Shown here piece after piece: positions 24,994-33,211 of a DNA stretch of 64,000 bases. Made by a program: the position numbers and the translations under genes. The DNA comes from DATBGO01 sp963840095 (GTDB lineage Bacteria > Actinomycetota > Actinomycetes > Streptosporangiales > Streptosporangiaceae): NCBI GenBank assembly GCA_963840095.1, contig CAWIXN010000008.1, positions 62,001 through 126,000 of the forward strand, in the 5' to 3' direction. The notes under the pieces are model-generated. The model did no database searches. It was not told where the DNA came from and saw only the letters and a list, made by a program, of their open reading frames with translations. Each line of letters starts with the position of its first letter. The stretch's first letter is position 1.

Positions 24994-25786
24994 ATGATCG
25001 CAGTTCTGGGGGCGGGGAAGATGGGCGAGGCGCTCATCTCTGGGCTGCTGCGCGCCGCGGCCCCCCGAGAGCGTGGTGGCCGCCGTCCGGCGCAGCGACC
25101 GGGCCAGCGCGCTGCGCGAGGCCTACGGCATCGACGTGGTCGGCGCCGCCGAGGCGGCGCGGCGGGCCGGAACTCTGCTGATCACCGTCAAACCACAGGA
25201 CATGACGGCTCTGCTGGACGAGATCGGTCCCGAGGTCACCGCGGACAAGCTGGTCATTTCCGTGGCGGCCGGGATCACGACCGGCTTCATCGAGCGCAAG
25301 CTCGCCGCTGACGTCCCTGTGGTGCGGGTCATGTCGAACACGCCGGTCCTCGTGGACGAGGCGATGAGCGTGATCTCGTCGGGTGCGCACGCGGGTGAGG
25401 AGCACCTGAGGCGGGCCGAGGAACTCCTGCGCCCGGTCGGGAAGGTCCTGCGGATCCCCGAGTCGCAGCAGGACGCGGCGACGGCGCTGTCCGGCAGCGG
25501 GCCGGCCTACGTGTACTTCCTCGTGGAGGCGATGGTCGACGCCGGGATCCTGCTCGGGATGCCGCGCAGCAACGCCCTGGAGATGGTGAAGCAGGCGGTG
25601 TTCGGGGCGGCGACCATGCTGCGTGAATCCGGCGAGCACCCGGTGATCCTCAGGGAAGCCGTCACATCGCCGGGTGGCACCACCATCAATGCGATCAGGG
25701 AACTCGAGAAGCACGGGGTGCGGGCGGCGTTCCTGGCGGCCATCGAGGCGGCCCGCGACCGTGGCCGCGAGCTCGGCAGCGGCTGA
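24994..25786 (+). pseudogene. proC: Pyrroline-5-carboxylate reductase ProC, frameshifted
   Basis: ATG 24994 starts IAVLGAGKMGEALISGLLRA, the NADPH-binding Rossmann loop of ProC. The frame then breaks: the rest of the enzyme (SVVAAVRRSDRASALREAYG and onward, with ALSGSGPAYVYFLVEAM and VTSPGGTTINAIRELEK) is in the next frame from about 25061. One extra base within GCGGCCCCCCGAG (25057-25069) explains it. The joined product is about 263 residues, full length for ProC. A six-C run at the break makes a sequencing or assembly error likely, but a true lesion cannot be excluded. Confidence 0.85.
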
Positions 25787-25847
25787 CCGGCTGACCGGCG
25801 GCCCTTTACCGCTCGATCGGGCCCGGACGCTGAATGGCCGTTCGATA

Positions 25848-25866
25848 ACACTCCGGAATTGAGTGT
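25848..25866. promoter_or_regulatory. Inverted repeat ACACTC-N7-GAGTGT upstream of the HTH gene
   Basis: Two perfect 6-bp arms 107 bp before the start of the excisionase-like HTH gene. It could be an operator or a small hairpin; nothing more can be said from sequence. Confidence 0.3.
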
Positions 25867-25972
25867 GCTCGCCGGGGTTGCCCTTTTCCGCGCAGGACTT
25901 ACGCTGGAGACGGGCGTGACTGGTGCGCTGAATCTCGCTAGGCGCAGGCAGCTCGCCGGAAGAGGGCTACTG

Positions 25973-26176
25973 ATGGCAGCAGACGTAAGTTCGCTCAGCG
26001 ACGTCAGGTTTCTGACGGTGGCCGAAGTGGCCACGATTATGCGCGTGTCAAAGATGACTGTCTACCGACTTGTTCACTCTGGTGAGCTGGAGGCGATCCG
26101 GGTCGGCCGTTCGTTCCGCGTGCCCGAGCAGGCGGTCAACACTTACCTCAAGGAGGCGTTCGTCGCGTCCGACTGA
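25973..26176 (+). CDS. Excisionase-like helix-turn-helix DNA-binding protein
   Basis: The 67-residue MerR-like/excisionase-type protein reads FLTVAEVATIMRVSKMTVYR and RVGRSFRVPEQAVNTYLKEA. I chose ATG 25973 (GGAAGAGG lies 8 bp upstream). It resembles the small regulator that commonly precedes the bS22 gene in actinomycetes. It is related to but distinct from BldC, which is encoded at 48.4 kb. Its DNA target is unknown. Confidence 0.85.
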   Translation: MAADVSSLSDVRFLTVAEVATIMRVSKMTVYRLVHSGELEAIRVGRSFRVPEQAVNTYLKEAFVASD

Positions 26177-26428
26177 CTGGCCAGGACGGCGGCGCCCACA
26201 CGGGGAGCCGCCCGCAACGGGGGCCGGACGGAGCGGTGAACGGCCGGAGCGGGCAGTCGGCGGGGGAATTCCCGGCGCACTCGGCGCTGCGGCTGCCCAG
26301 CCGGATTGAGGCCTGCCGCCACGGCGGGGGTACGCTGTGGCGTTGGCGTGTGCCCGGGCCGTCGTCGTGCGGCAGGGGGTGCGCGCGGGTATGCCCGTCA
26401 GCCAGGACGTTCGAGCAAGGGTGATCTC

Positions 26429-26527
26429 GTGGGCTCAGTGATCAAGAAGCGCCGCAAGCGGATGGCGAAGAAGAAGCACCGCAAGCTGCTGCGGAAGACG
26501 CGCGTTCAGCGCAGGAACAAGAAGTAG
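26429..26527 (+). CDS. 30S ribosomal protein bS22 (AURKAIP1/COX24 domain)
   Basis: GTG 26429 encodes 32 residues, GSVIKKRRKRMAKKKHRKLL then RKTRVQRRNKK, the invariant tiny basic ribosomal protein of actinobacteria (bS22) that sits near the decoding centre. It is shorter than most gene-finder cut-offs. It lies about 250 bp after the HTH gene, in the usual order. Confidence 0.93.
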   Translation: MGSVIKKRRKRMAKKKHRKLLRKTRVQRRNKK

Positions 26528-26667
26528 AAGAAGCGCTACCTGGCGCGTGCCCACGCGACCCGCTGGGTATGGGTGCGGGCATCGGAAACGTGATGGCTCC
26601 TGCCGCCATCGCCCGCGGGGGGCGAACCACTCTACGCCCTTACGGCGATGGCGCTGTGGGAGAAGAC

Positions 26668-27534
26668 GTGAGCCAGGCCTGGTCCGAGCAGTCGGACGGC
26701 TGGCGGCATCTGCTCGCCGGAGCGGCGGATTACGTGCTGCGGCGGGTGAGTGGCGAACACCGGGCGGACGAGTCCGGCTTTGATCCCGAATTCAATTCCA
26801 GCGTGCTGATGCCGCTGGCCGGGGCTCTGTACCGGAACTGGTTCCGGGTCCGGATGCGCGGCCTCGAGCACATTCCTGCCTCCGGGCCTGCGCTGATCGT
26901 TGCCAACCATTCAGGCGTGCTGCCCTTCGACGCGCTGATGCTGCAGACGGGCGTGTTCCACGAGCAGCCGGGGCACCGGAACGTGCGGATGCTGGGTGCG
27001 GACCTGGTCTACACCGTGCCTGTGCTGGCCAGCGTGGCCCGGATGAGCGGTCACACGCGCGCCTGCCCGCAGGAAGCCGATCGGCTGCTTCGCGCCGGCG
27101 ATCTGGTCGGGGTTTTCCCCGAGGGATTCAAAGGGATCGGGAAGCCGTTCAGCGAGCGTTACCGCCTGCAGCGTTTCGGCCGGGGCGGATTCGCGGTGAC
27201 GGCGATCCGCGCCGGGGTGCCGATCATCCCCTGTGCGATCGTCGGCGCCGAGGAGATCTACCCGATGATCGGCAACTCCGAGCCGGTCGCCCGGCTGCTC
27301 AAGCTGCCGTATTTTCCGGTGACGCCGCTGTTCCCCTGGCTGGGCCCGCTGGGCGCGATCCCGTTGCCATCCAACTGGATCATCGAGTTCTGCGAGCCGG
27401 TGCCCACGGATGACATCAGGGCAGATTGGCAGCACCGTCCGGATATCGTCACCTGCCTGGCGGACAGGGTGAAGGAAACCATTCAGCTCAAGCTGGACGA
27501 GCTCCTCGTCGAGCGCGGGCCGGCCTTCAGCTAG
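26668..27534 (+). CDS. 1-acyl-sn-glycerol-3-phosphate acyltransferase-like protein (PlsC family)
   Basis: The protein of about 288 residues has the acyltransferase motifs VANHSGVLPFDALM (block I, catalytic His), a central Arg block (ADRLLRAGDLVG), VFPEGFKGIGKPF (block III) and VPIIPCAIVGAEEIY (block IV). It should acylate a lysophospholipid or related glycerolipid at the membrane. GTG 26668 is preceded by GGGAGA; the frame is open from 26569. Many relatives have a sugar epimerase gene between bS22 and this gene, which is absent here. Confidence 0.85.
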   Translation: MSQAWSEQSDGWRHLLAGAADYVLRRVSGEHRADESGFDPEFNSSVLMPLAGALYRNWFRVRMRGLEHIPASGPALIVANHSGVLPFDALMLQTGVFHEQPGHRNVRMLGADLVYTVPVLASVARMSGHTRACPQEADRLLRAGDLVGVFPEGFKGIGKPFSERYRLQRFGRGGFAVTAIRAGVPIIPCAIVGAEEIYPMIGNSEPVARLLKLPYFPVTPLFPWLGPLGAIPLPSNWIIEFCEPVPTDDIRADWQHRPDIVTCLADRVKETIQLKLDELLVERGPAFS

Positions 27535-27629
27535 AACCGCGCGCTGGTCAGGCCCGCTGGCCGGGCTCGCTGGCCGAAGCGCAGGCCGGGCCGGCCAGCG
27601 GAGCCAGGTCCGCGGGCCGGAAGCGCTGG

Positions 27630-28589
27630 CTAGATCCGGCTGCCTGCGGTCCGGCGGCGGTGCAAGGCCACGCCGGCCACCGTGCCGCCGGCCAGGGCAC
27701 CAGCCGCGGCGGCGATCGGAAGCGCGATCGTCGTGGCCCGGCGACCGGACCTGAAGTCGTGGACGGGCCAGCCCCTGCGGCGCGCTTCCGCGCGCAGCTC
27801 GGCATCGGGATTGACGACGTGCGGGTGGCCGACGAGGAGCAGCATCGGCATGTCGTTGCTCGAGTCGCTGTAGGCCGAGCACCGGGAGAGGTCCAGGTGC
27901 TCACGCTCCGCCAGGGCCTGGATCGCGGCCGCCTTGGCCTGGCCGTGCAGCAGGCCGCCGACCAGGTGCCCGGTGTACTCGCCGTCAATCGTCGCCGCCA
28001 CGGTGCCGAGCGCGCCGGTGAGCCCCAGCCTGCGGGCCAGGATGTTGGCCAGCTCGACCGGCGTGGCGGTGACCAGCCAGACGCGCTGCCCCGCGGCCAG
28101 GTGCCGCTGGGTAAGTTCCCGAGAGCCCTCCCAGATGCGGTCGGCCATCGTGTCGTCGTAGATCTCCTCGCCGAGCGCGACAATGTCGGCCACCCGGTGC
28201 CCGGCGACGAACGCCAGCGCTATCTCGCTGGCCGCGTTCATGTGGTCTGACTTTTCGGCGCCGCGCAGCCGGAACGACACCTGCCCCCAGGTCATCCTGG
28301 CCAGGTCCCGGGGCCCGAACATCTTGCGGGCGGCCAGTCCGCGGGCGAAGTGATAGATCGAGGCGCCGCGCATCAGCGTGTTATCGACGTCGAAAAACGC
28401 CCCGGCCGTAGGATCGGGCACCGGCGAGGGCTGCTGCACGTCGGCGGCCTCTGCGGATGCCTGGCCAGCGATCGCAGGCCCGTTCCCCGCGCGCCTTCTT
28501 GGCAGCAGTTTCATGGCCACCGAGCCTACCGGGGCGGCCGCGGCTGCCAGGTAGCCCACGCGCGATTCCCGCCCGATCGGCGGCCGCAT
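27630..28589 (-). CDS. HAD-IB family hydrolase (phosphoserine-phosphatase-like) with C-terminal membrane helix
   Basis: The 319-residue protein has HAD motif I FFDVDNTLM (Asp67, Asp69), motif II LVTATPVELA, motif III Lys in GQAKAAAIQ and motif IV YSDSSNDMPMLLLVG. A hydrophobic helix near the C-terminus (about 291-312) probably tethers it to the membrane. HAD-IB enzymes dephosphorylate small substrates; the substrate here is not readable. An ATG at 28514 (MKLLPRRR) is a possible shorter start, leaving more room for a promoter shared with the divergent gene at 28648. Confidence 0.85.
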   Translation of the reverse strand: MRPPIGRESRVGYLAAAAAPVGSVAMKLLPRRRAGNGPAIAGQASAEAADVQQPSPVPDPTAGAFFDVDNTLMRGASIYHFARGLAARKMFGPRDLARMTWGQVSFRLRGAEKSDHMNAASEIALAFVAGHRVADIVALGEEIYDDTMADRIWEGSRELTQRHLAAGQRVWLVTATPVELANILARRLGLTGALGTVAATIDGEYTGHLVGGLLHGQAKAAAIQALAEREHLDLSRCSAYSDSSNDMPMLLLVGHPHVVNPDAELRAEARRRGWPVHDFRSGRRATTIALPIAAAAGALAGGTVAGVALHRRRTAGSRI

Positions 28590-28647
28590 GATGCCTGGTC
28601 AGCGGTATGGTCGCGATATGACCCTGCGTCGGGCACCATAGTCAACG

Positions 28648-30327
28648 ATGTCTATTTCCCTTCTGGTCGCAGCGCTGGGCTGCCTGGGCGCCGCGGCGGC
28701 CACTGGGTTGCTGGTGGCCAAGTGCCTGCGCGTGCCGGGCGGGGCCCTGATCGCGTGGACCGTCGCCATGTTCGGGCTGGCGGTCTCGCTGGCCGCGCAG
28801 GCGGTCGGTCACGGCCTCGGCTTCGGGCCCGTGGCATTCCGCGCCATGGAGATCGGGACGGGGATCATCGCGCCGCTCGCGCTGGTCGGCGGCCTGACCG
28901 AGGTGGCCGGGAAGAACGTCGCGACCAGGTTCGCGGCGCGGCTCGTCCTGCCGGCGATCGCCTTCGTCTCCCTAGTGATCTTCGGAAGCGACCCGCTGAG
29001 CATCGCCTTGTTCAGCAAGGCGTGGCCCGATCCGCAGCTTTATTACCAGATCATTCCGAATGACTTGCTCAAGTATCTGATTACCCCGGTCACGGTGGTG
29101 ATCGCCCTGCTCGCGCTGGGCTGGACTGCCGTCCGCGCTAGGCGCGACCATGGCTGGCAGGACGCGCTCCCGCCGGTAGCCGGTGCCGCGGCGGCCGCGA
29201 TTGCGCTGTCGGTACCCGGCCTCGCGGCAGCGGCGGGCGGCAATGCCGTGGGCAGCTGGCACGTCGGCTCGCTCTTCGCGCTGCTGTGCGCAGCCGCGGC
29301 CGCGCTGACCTGGTTCGCCTGCTCGCGGATCAGCAAGCTCCGGCCGCGCCTGCTGCCGGAGCCCGTCGGCCCGGAAGAGGCTGACGAGTGGGCGCTCCAG
29401 CACGAATGGACCGGCGGGCCGGCCGAAACCGGGGATTTCGAGCCGCTGGGCGGAGCGGCGGACCCGTACGGCAGCCTCTACCGGCACCGCGCCGATCCTG
29501 AGTACGACGACTGGGCCGCCTATCCAGGTGGTGGCGTCGGCGACTATGCCTCGAATGGCACCTACCGGGCCGACGCCGGTTATGGCGACGAGACGGGTCA
29601 CGGGGACTCCGCGCGTGACTTCGACGCGCTGGACGCCTCGCGATCAGGAGCCTGGCAAGCTGCCCCAGCAGGTGGGGGCCAGCCTCGGCCCGACGAGTTC
29701 GGGGGATACGAGGCGCCGCGGGCCGGCGGCGATGGCAGAGCCGGGGCCAGGCTGTTCGGCCAGATCGCTATCTACACGCTCCTCGAAGACCGGGTAAAGG
29801 AGTTCGACCGGCTGACACGGCAGGTAGTCAACGAGGTCCGCGCGAACGAGCCTGACACGCTCGTCTTCATCGTGCATGCCGTGCCCTCGGCTCCCATGCA
29901 GCGGATCCTGTACGAGGTCTACCGCGACCGCGCCGCCTATGAGGAACACAAGCGGCAGCCCTACGTGGCCGGTTTTGAGAACGACCGGCGGCCGTACGTG
30001 CTGGCGACCAATCTCATCGAGCTTGGCTTGCAGCAGGCCAAGGTCTCGCCGCTCCCTTCGATCTCCGATCTGCTCAGTGACACCGGTTACGACCTGCTCA
30101 GTGACAGCGGCTACGGTCAGCCGGGCTTTGGCCCGCGGCCGGTAGTCCCGGGTGGCAGCGGCACTCCGGGTGGCGGTGTTCCCGGTGGCGGGGTTCCAGG
30201 GAGCGGTGTTCCCGGGACTGGTGTTCCCGGGACTGGTGTTCCCGGGACTGGTGTTCCCGGTGGAAGTGCTCCGGGGGGCAGTGGCCGTCCAGGTGGGGGA
30301 CCGCCCGGAGCGCACCGGTCGCGATGA
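28648..30327 (+). CDS. Polytopic membrane protein fused to an ABM-type monooxygenase domain
   Basis: The 559-residue protein has about seven membrane helices in residues 1-230, an acidic Tyr/Gly-rich linker (240-365) and a ferredoxin-like ABM domain at about 371-471 (IAIYTLLEDRVKEFDRLTRQ, VFIVHAVPSAPMQRILYEVY, DRAAYEEHKRQPYVAGF). ABM domains occur in small cofactor-free quinol monooxygenases and heme-degrading enzymes. Here the soluble domain is tied to a membrane part of unknown role. The tail is a VPG(T/G/S)G repeat encoded by a 15-bp unit. The gene overlaps the glutaredoxin gene by 4 bp. Confidence 0.7.
   Translation: MSISLLVAALGCLGAAAATGLLVAKCLRVPGGALIAWTVAMFGLAVSLAAQAVGHGLGFGPVAFRAMEIGTGIIAPLALVGGLTEVAGKNVATRFAARLVLPAIAFVSLVIFGSDPLSIALFSKAWPDPQLYYQIIPNDLLKYLITPVTVVIALLALGWTAVRARRDHGWQDALPPVAGAAAAAIALSVPGLAAAAGGNAVGSWHVGSLFALLCAAAAALTWFACSRISKLRPRLLPEPVGPEEADEWALQHEWTGGPAETGDFEPLGGAADPYGSLYRHRADPEYDDWAAYPGGGVGDYASNGTYRADAGYGDETGHGDSARDFDALDASRSGAWQAAPAGGGQPRPDEFGGYEAPRAGGDGRAGARLFGQIAIYTLLEDRVKEFDRLTRQVVNEVRANEPDTLVFIVHAVPSAPMQRILYEVYRDRAAYEEHKRQPYVAGFENDRRPYVLATNLIELGLQQAKVSPLPSISDLLSDTGYDLLSDSGYGQPGFGPRPVVPGGSGTPGGGVPGGGVPGSGVPGTGVPGTGVPGTGVPGGSAPGGSGRPGGGPPGAHRSR
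30160..30275 (+). repeat. 15-bp coding tandem repeat (GGTGTTCCCGGGACT)
   Basis: About seven copies of a 15-bp unit, three of them identical, encode GVPGT/GVPGG repeats at the C-terminus of the membrane-ABM fusion. Confidence 0.85.
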
Positions 30328-30602
30328 CGACGCATAACGATCCCGGTCCGGCCGGCGCCACCGCTTCGCACATGATCACCCTGCTCTCGCGGCCCGGCTG
30401 TCACCTGTGTGATGACGCTCGCGCCGTGATCTCGCGGGTCGCCGCTGATCTCGGGGCTGACTGGGAAGAGCGAGATATAACGAAGTCCCAGCAGGATCTC
30501 CTTGCTTACGGGGACATGATCCCGGTCACTCTGATCGACGGCGTCCAGCACGACTTCTGGCGGGTCAGCGAGGCCAGGCTGCGTACGGCGCTCGGGGCGT
30601 AA
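30324..30602 (+). CDS. Glutaredoxin-like protein (DUF836)
   Basis: The 92-residue thioredoxin-fold protein has a CHLC active site (SRPGCHLCDDARAVI) and the cis-Pro segment MIPVTLIDG. It overlaps the previous gene by ATGA, so a redox link to the ABM domain is plausible. ATG at about 30372 (MITLLSRPGCHLC) is an alternative start. In actinomycetes this gene usually precedes rex. Confidence 0.85.
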   Translation: MTTHNDPGPAGATASHMITLLSRPGCHLCDDARAVISRVAADLGADWEERDITKSQQDLLAYGDMIPVTLIDGVQHDFWRVSEARLRTALGA

Positions 30603-30826
30603 CCGCTCGCGGGGGCCGCGGGCCCCTAGTCACAACGGCGCGTCCGGGGCCGGAGTGGCGGCCCTGCCAGCCGGCTGAGAGGGGCAGGAGTTTCCGGCGC
30701 CGTAGCCGGGCGCGCGGCCGGTGGAGGCGATCCTGGGGGCTACGGCGACGCTTTTGCGATGCCCAAAGTGCAGTAAAGCGGCCGCAAAGTGCCCTCCCGA
30801 AGGCCCGCCGGACAAGACAGCCGACT

Positions 30827-30844
30827 TTGTGCAAACGTTCACAA
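30827..30844. promoter_or_regulatory. Rex operator (ROP) upstream of rex-hemACD
   Basis: TTGTGCAAACGTTCACAA matches the Rex consensus TTGTGAAnnnnTTCACAA at all but one position (A to C in the left arm). It lies 85-102 bp before the rex start. Rex bound to NAD+ represses its own operon in Streptomyces and releases DNA when NADH rises, so this site predicts autoregulation and redox control of heme synthesis. Confidence 0.88.
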
Positions 30845-30929
30845 GAGCGTAGCGTGACAGCGAAACCAGCATGCAGGTATGCCCCTGGCCTGCGTGTCCG
30901 CCGCGTCGATCCCCCAGGAGTGCCGGCGC

Positions 30930-31718
30930 ATGACCCGCCGCCCTGTGTCAGCCAACGGAGCCCACGGAATCCCGGAGGCGACCATCGCCCGTCTTCCGGT
31001 CTACCTGCGTGCCCTCTACGCGCTGGCCGACCGTGGGGTCGCCACCGTGTCGAGCGAGGAGCTTGCCGCCGCCGCCGGGGTGAACTCCGCCAAGCTCCGC
31101 AAGGACCTGTCGCACCTGGGCTCGTACGGCACCCGGGGCGTCGGCTACGACGTCGAGTACCTGGTCTACCAGGTGTCTCGTGAGCTTGGCCTGACTCAGG
31201 ACTGGCCCGTGCTGATCGTCGGAGCGGGCAACCTGGGGCGGGCCCTCGCCAACTACGGCGGCTTTGCCTCGCGCGGGTTCCGGATCGCCGCACTGCTTGA
31301 CTCCGACCCCGACGTCGTGGGCAGCCAGATCGGCCGGCACGTCGTCAGGCACGCCGACGAGATCGAGTCGGTGATAGCGCGGGATGGCGTCTCGATCGGG
31401 GTGATCGCCACGCCGGCCGCCGCCGCGCAGGGAGTCTGCGGGCGGCTGGTAGCGGCGGGCGTGACCAGCATCCTCAACTTCGCGCCTGTCGTGCTGGACG
31501 TGCCGTCGGGAGTGGATGTGCGTAAGGTCGACCTGTCGATCGAGTTGCAGATCCTCGCATTTCATGCCCAGCGGCGAGCGGTGATTCAGGTAGCCAGGAA
31601 CGGGAAGTGGCAGGAGCGGCAGGCCACGCGCCGCGGCGGGCTTGAGTCAGCGGACCTGCCTGGCGTGGTGCAGGCGAAGGGTAGTAATGGGGTGGAGGCG
31701 CGGGCGGTAGCGAGATGA
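30930..31718 (+). CDS. rex: Redox-sensing transcriptional repressor Rex
   Basis: The 262-residue protein has an N-terminal winged helix (ARLPVYLRALYALADRGVAT, SSEELAAAAGVNSAKLRKDL, LGSYGTRGVGYDV) and a C-terminal Rossmann domain with VGAGNLGRALANYGGFASRG for NAD(H). I chose ATG 30930 because AGGAG (30916-30920) lies 9 bp upstream; the frame is open from 30879. It is the first gene of rex-hemA-hemC-hemD, each overlapping the next by 4 bp. Confidence 0.95.
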   Translation: MTRRPVSANGAHGIPEATIARLPVYLRALYALADRGVATVSSEELAAAAGVNSAKLRKDLSHLGSYGTRGVGYDVEYLVYQVSRELGLTQDWPVLIVGAGNLGRALANYGGFASRGFRIAALLDSDPDVVGSQIGRHVVRHADEIESVIARDGVSIGVIATPAAAAQGVCGRLVAAGVTSILNFAPVVLDVPSGVDVRKVDLSIELQILAFHAQRRAVIQVARNGKWQERQATRRGGLESADLPGVVQAKGSNGVEARAVAR

Positions 31719-33211
31719 GCGTGCTCGTAGTAGGCCTCAGCCATAAGAGCGCCCCGGTGGCCATGCTTGAGCGGACCGTGCTGACCGGTGACGGGCGGTC
31801 GAAGCTGTTGCGCGACGTCTTCGGTTCCAGTGAGGTGGCCGGATCGCTGATCGTGAGCACCTGCAACCGCATGGAGGTATACGCGGAGGTGGAGAAGTTC
31901 CACGCCGGGGTGGCCGCGATCTGCGAGCTGCTGGCGCGGCACTCCGAGGTCCCGCTGGCCGAGCTCACCCCGCACCTGTACGTGCACTATGAGGACCGCG
32001 CCATCCAGCACCTGCTCTCGGTGGCCTGCGGGCTCGACTCCATGGTGGTCGGCGAGAGCCAGATACTCGGCCAGGTGCGCCAGGCCCTGAGGCTGGCCAG
32101 GGAACACGGCACGCTCGGCCGGGTGCTGTCCGACCTCGGCTCGCTCGCGCTGCGCGCGGGCAAGCGCGCGCATGCCGAGACCGGCATCGACCGGGCTGGC
32201 GCGACTCTGGTCAGCGTCGGTCTCGCCACCTCGGCTAAGCGACTCCGCGGCGGTCCCGGTGCTACGGGTCCCGTCGGCGCCGCAGATCCGGTGGACACGG
32301 CAGCCTCTGCTGGCCCGGCAGCTCGTGATGCCACCGCGGGTCCCGATGCCACCGCGGGTCCCTGTGCCACCGCGGGTCCCGCCGGCCACGCGACGATCCT
32401 GTCCGGCCTATCCGTCCTGGTCGTCGGGGCGGGCTCGATGAGCTCGCTCGCGGCGGCTACGGCGGCGCGAATGGGAGCCGCCAGCGTCGTGATCGCGAAC
32501 CGGACTCGCGGCCACGCCGAGCGGCTGGCTGCGGCGGTCAGCGGGACCGCCGCGGAGTTCTCGAGGCTCTGGGCCGAGATCGCCGCCGCTGACCTGGTCG
32601 TGTCCTGCACCGGGGCGGCCGGGCACGTGATCGGTGCAGATGTTGTGGCCGCTGCACTGGCCGCGCGGGCACCGGGCGGCAGGCCGCTGGTCCTGCTCGA
32701 CCTGGCGCTGCCGCGTGACGTCGACCCGGAGGCGGCCGGCCTGGCCGGGGCGGACGTGATCGACCTGGAGTTGCTGGGCAACGCGGGAGCACCCGGCCTG
32801 GCCGGGACGGCAGCAGCAGAAGAGGATGTCGCCGCGGTCTGGCGGATCATTGCCGATGAGTTCGCCGCGCAGGCGTCGGCGGATCGGGCGGCCAGGGTCG
32901 CCCCCACCGTGGTGGCCCTCCGGGCCAAGGCCGCTGAGGTGGTCGACGCTGAGCTGGCCAGGCTCGACGGCCGGATGACCGGCCTTGACTCGCGGGCCCG
33001 CGACGAGGTCGCCCAGGCCATGCGCAGGATCGCCGACAAGCTGTTGCATGCGCCGACCGTGCGGGTCAAGGAACTGGCAGGATCGCCAGATGGTGACTCG
33101 TACGAGACTGCCCTTCGAGTGCTTTTCGACCTCGATCAGGACGCGGTGGAAGCGGTGACCCGGCCGGATGCCGGGTTGCTGCCAGGAACGGTCCGCAGGA
33201 GTGCGCCGTGA
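31715..33211 (+). CDS. hemA: Glutamyl-tRNA reductase
   Basis: The 498-residue enzyme reduces glutamyl-tRNA to glutamate-1-semialdehyde, the first committed step of the C5 heme pathway. The catalytic Cys is Cys50 (IVSTCNRMEVYAE). QILGQVRQALRLAREHGTLG and the NADPH loop LVVGAGSMSSLAAATAARMG are visible. It is about 50-60 residues longer than usual. A Pro/Ala/Gly insert with ATAGP(D/C) repeats (about residues 185-225) sits between the catalytic and NADPH domains, outside any active site. Confidence 0.95.
   Translation: MSVLVVGLSHKSAPVAMLERTVLTGDGRSKLLRDVFGSSEVAGSLIVSTCNRMEVYAEVEKFHAGVAAICELLARHSEVPLAELTPHLYVHYEDRAIQHLLSVACGLDSMVVGESQILGQVRQALRLAREHGTLGRVLSDLGSLALRAGKRAHAETGIDRAGATLVSVGLATSAKRLRGGPGATGPVGAADPVDTAASAGPAARDATAGPDATAGPCATAGPAGHATILSGLSVLVVGAGSMSSLAAATAARMGAASVVIANRTRGHAERLAAAVSGTAAEFSRLWAEIAAADLVVSCTGAAGHVIGADVVAAALAARAPGGRPLVLLDLALPRDVDPEAAGLAGADVIDLELLGNAGAPGLAGTAAAEEDVAAVWRIIADEFAAQASADRAARVAPTVVALRAKAAEVVDAELARLDGRMTGLDSRARDEVAQAMRRIADKLLHAPTVRVKELAGSPDGDSYETALRVLFDLDQDAVEAVTRPDAGLLPGTVRRSAP

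Noticed and set aside
30170..30275. CRISPR-like array from the 15-bp repeats
   Set aside because: The units are contiguous, in frame and without spacers; it is a coding tandem repeat.
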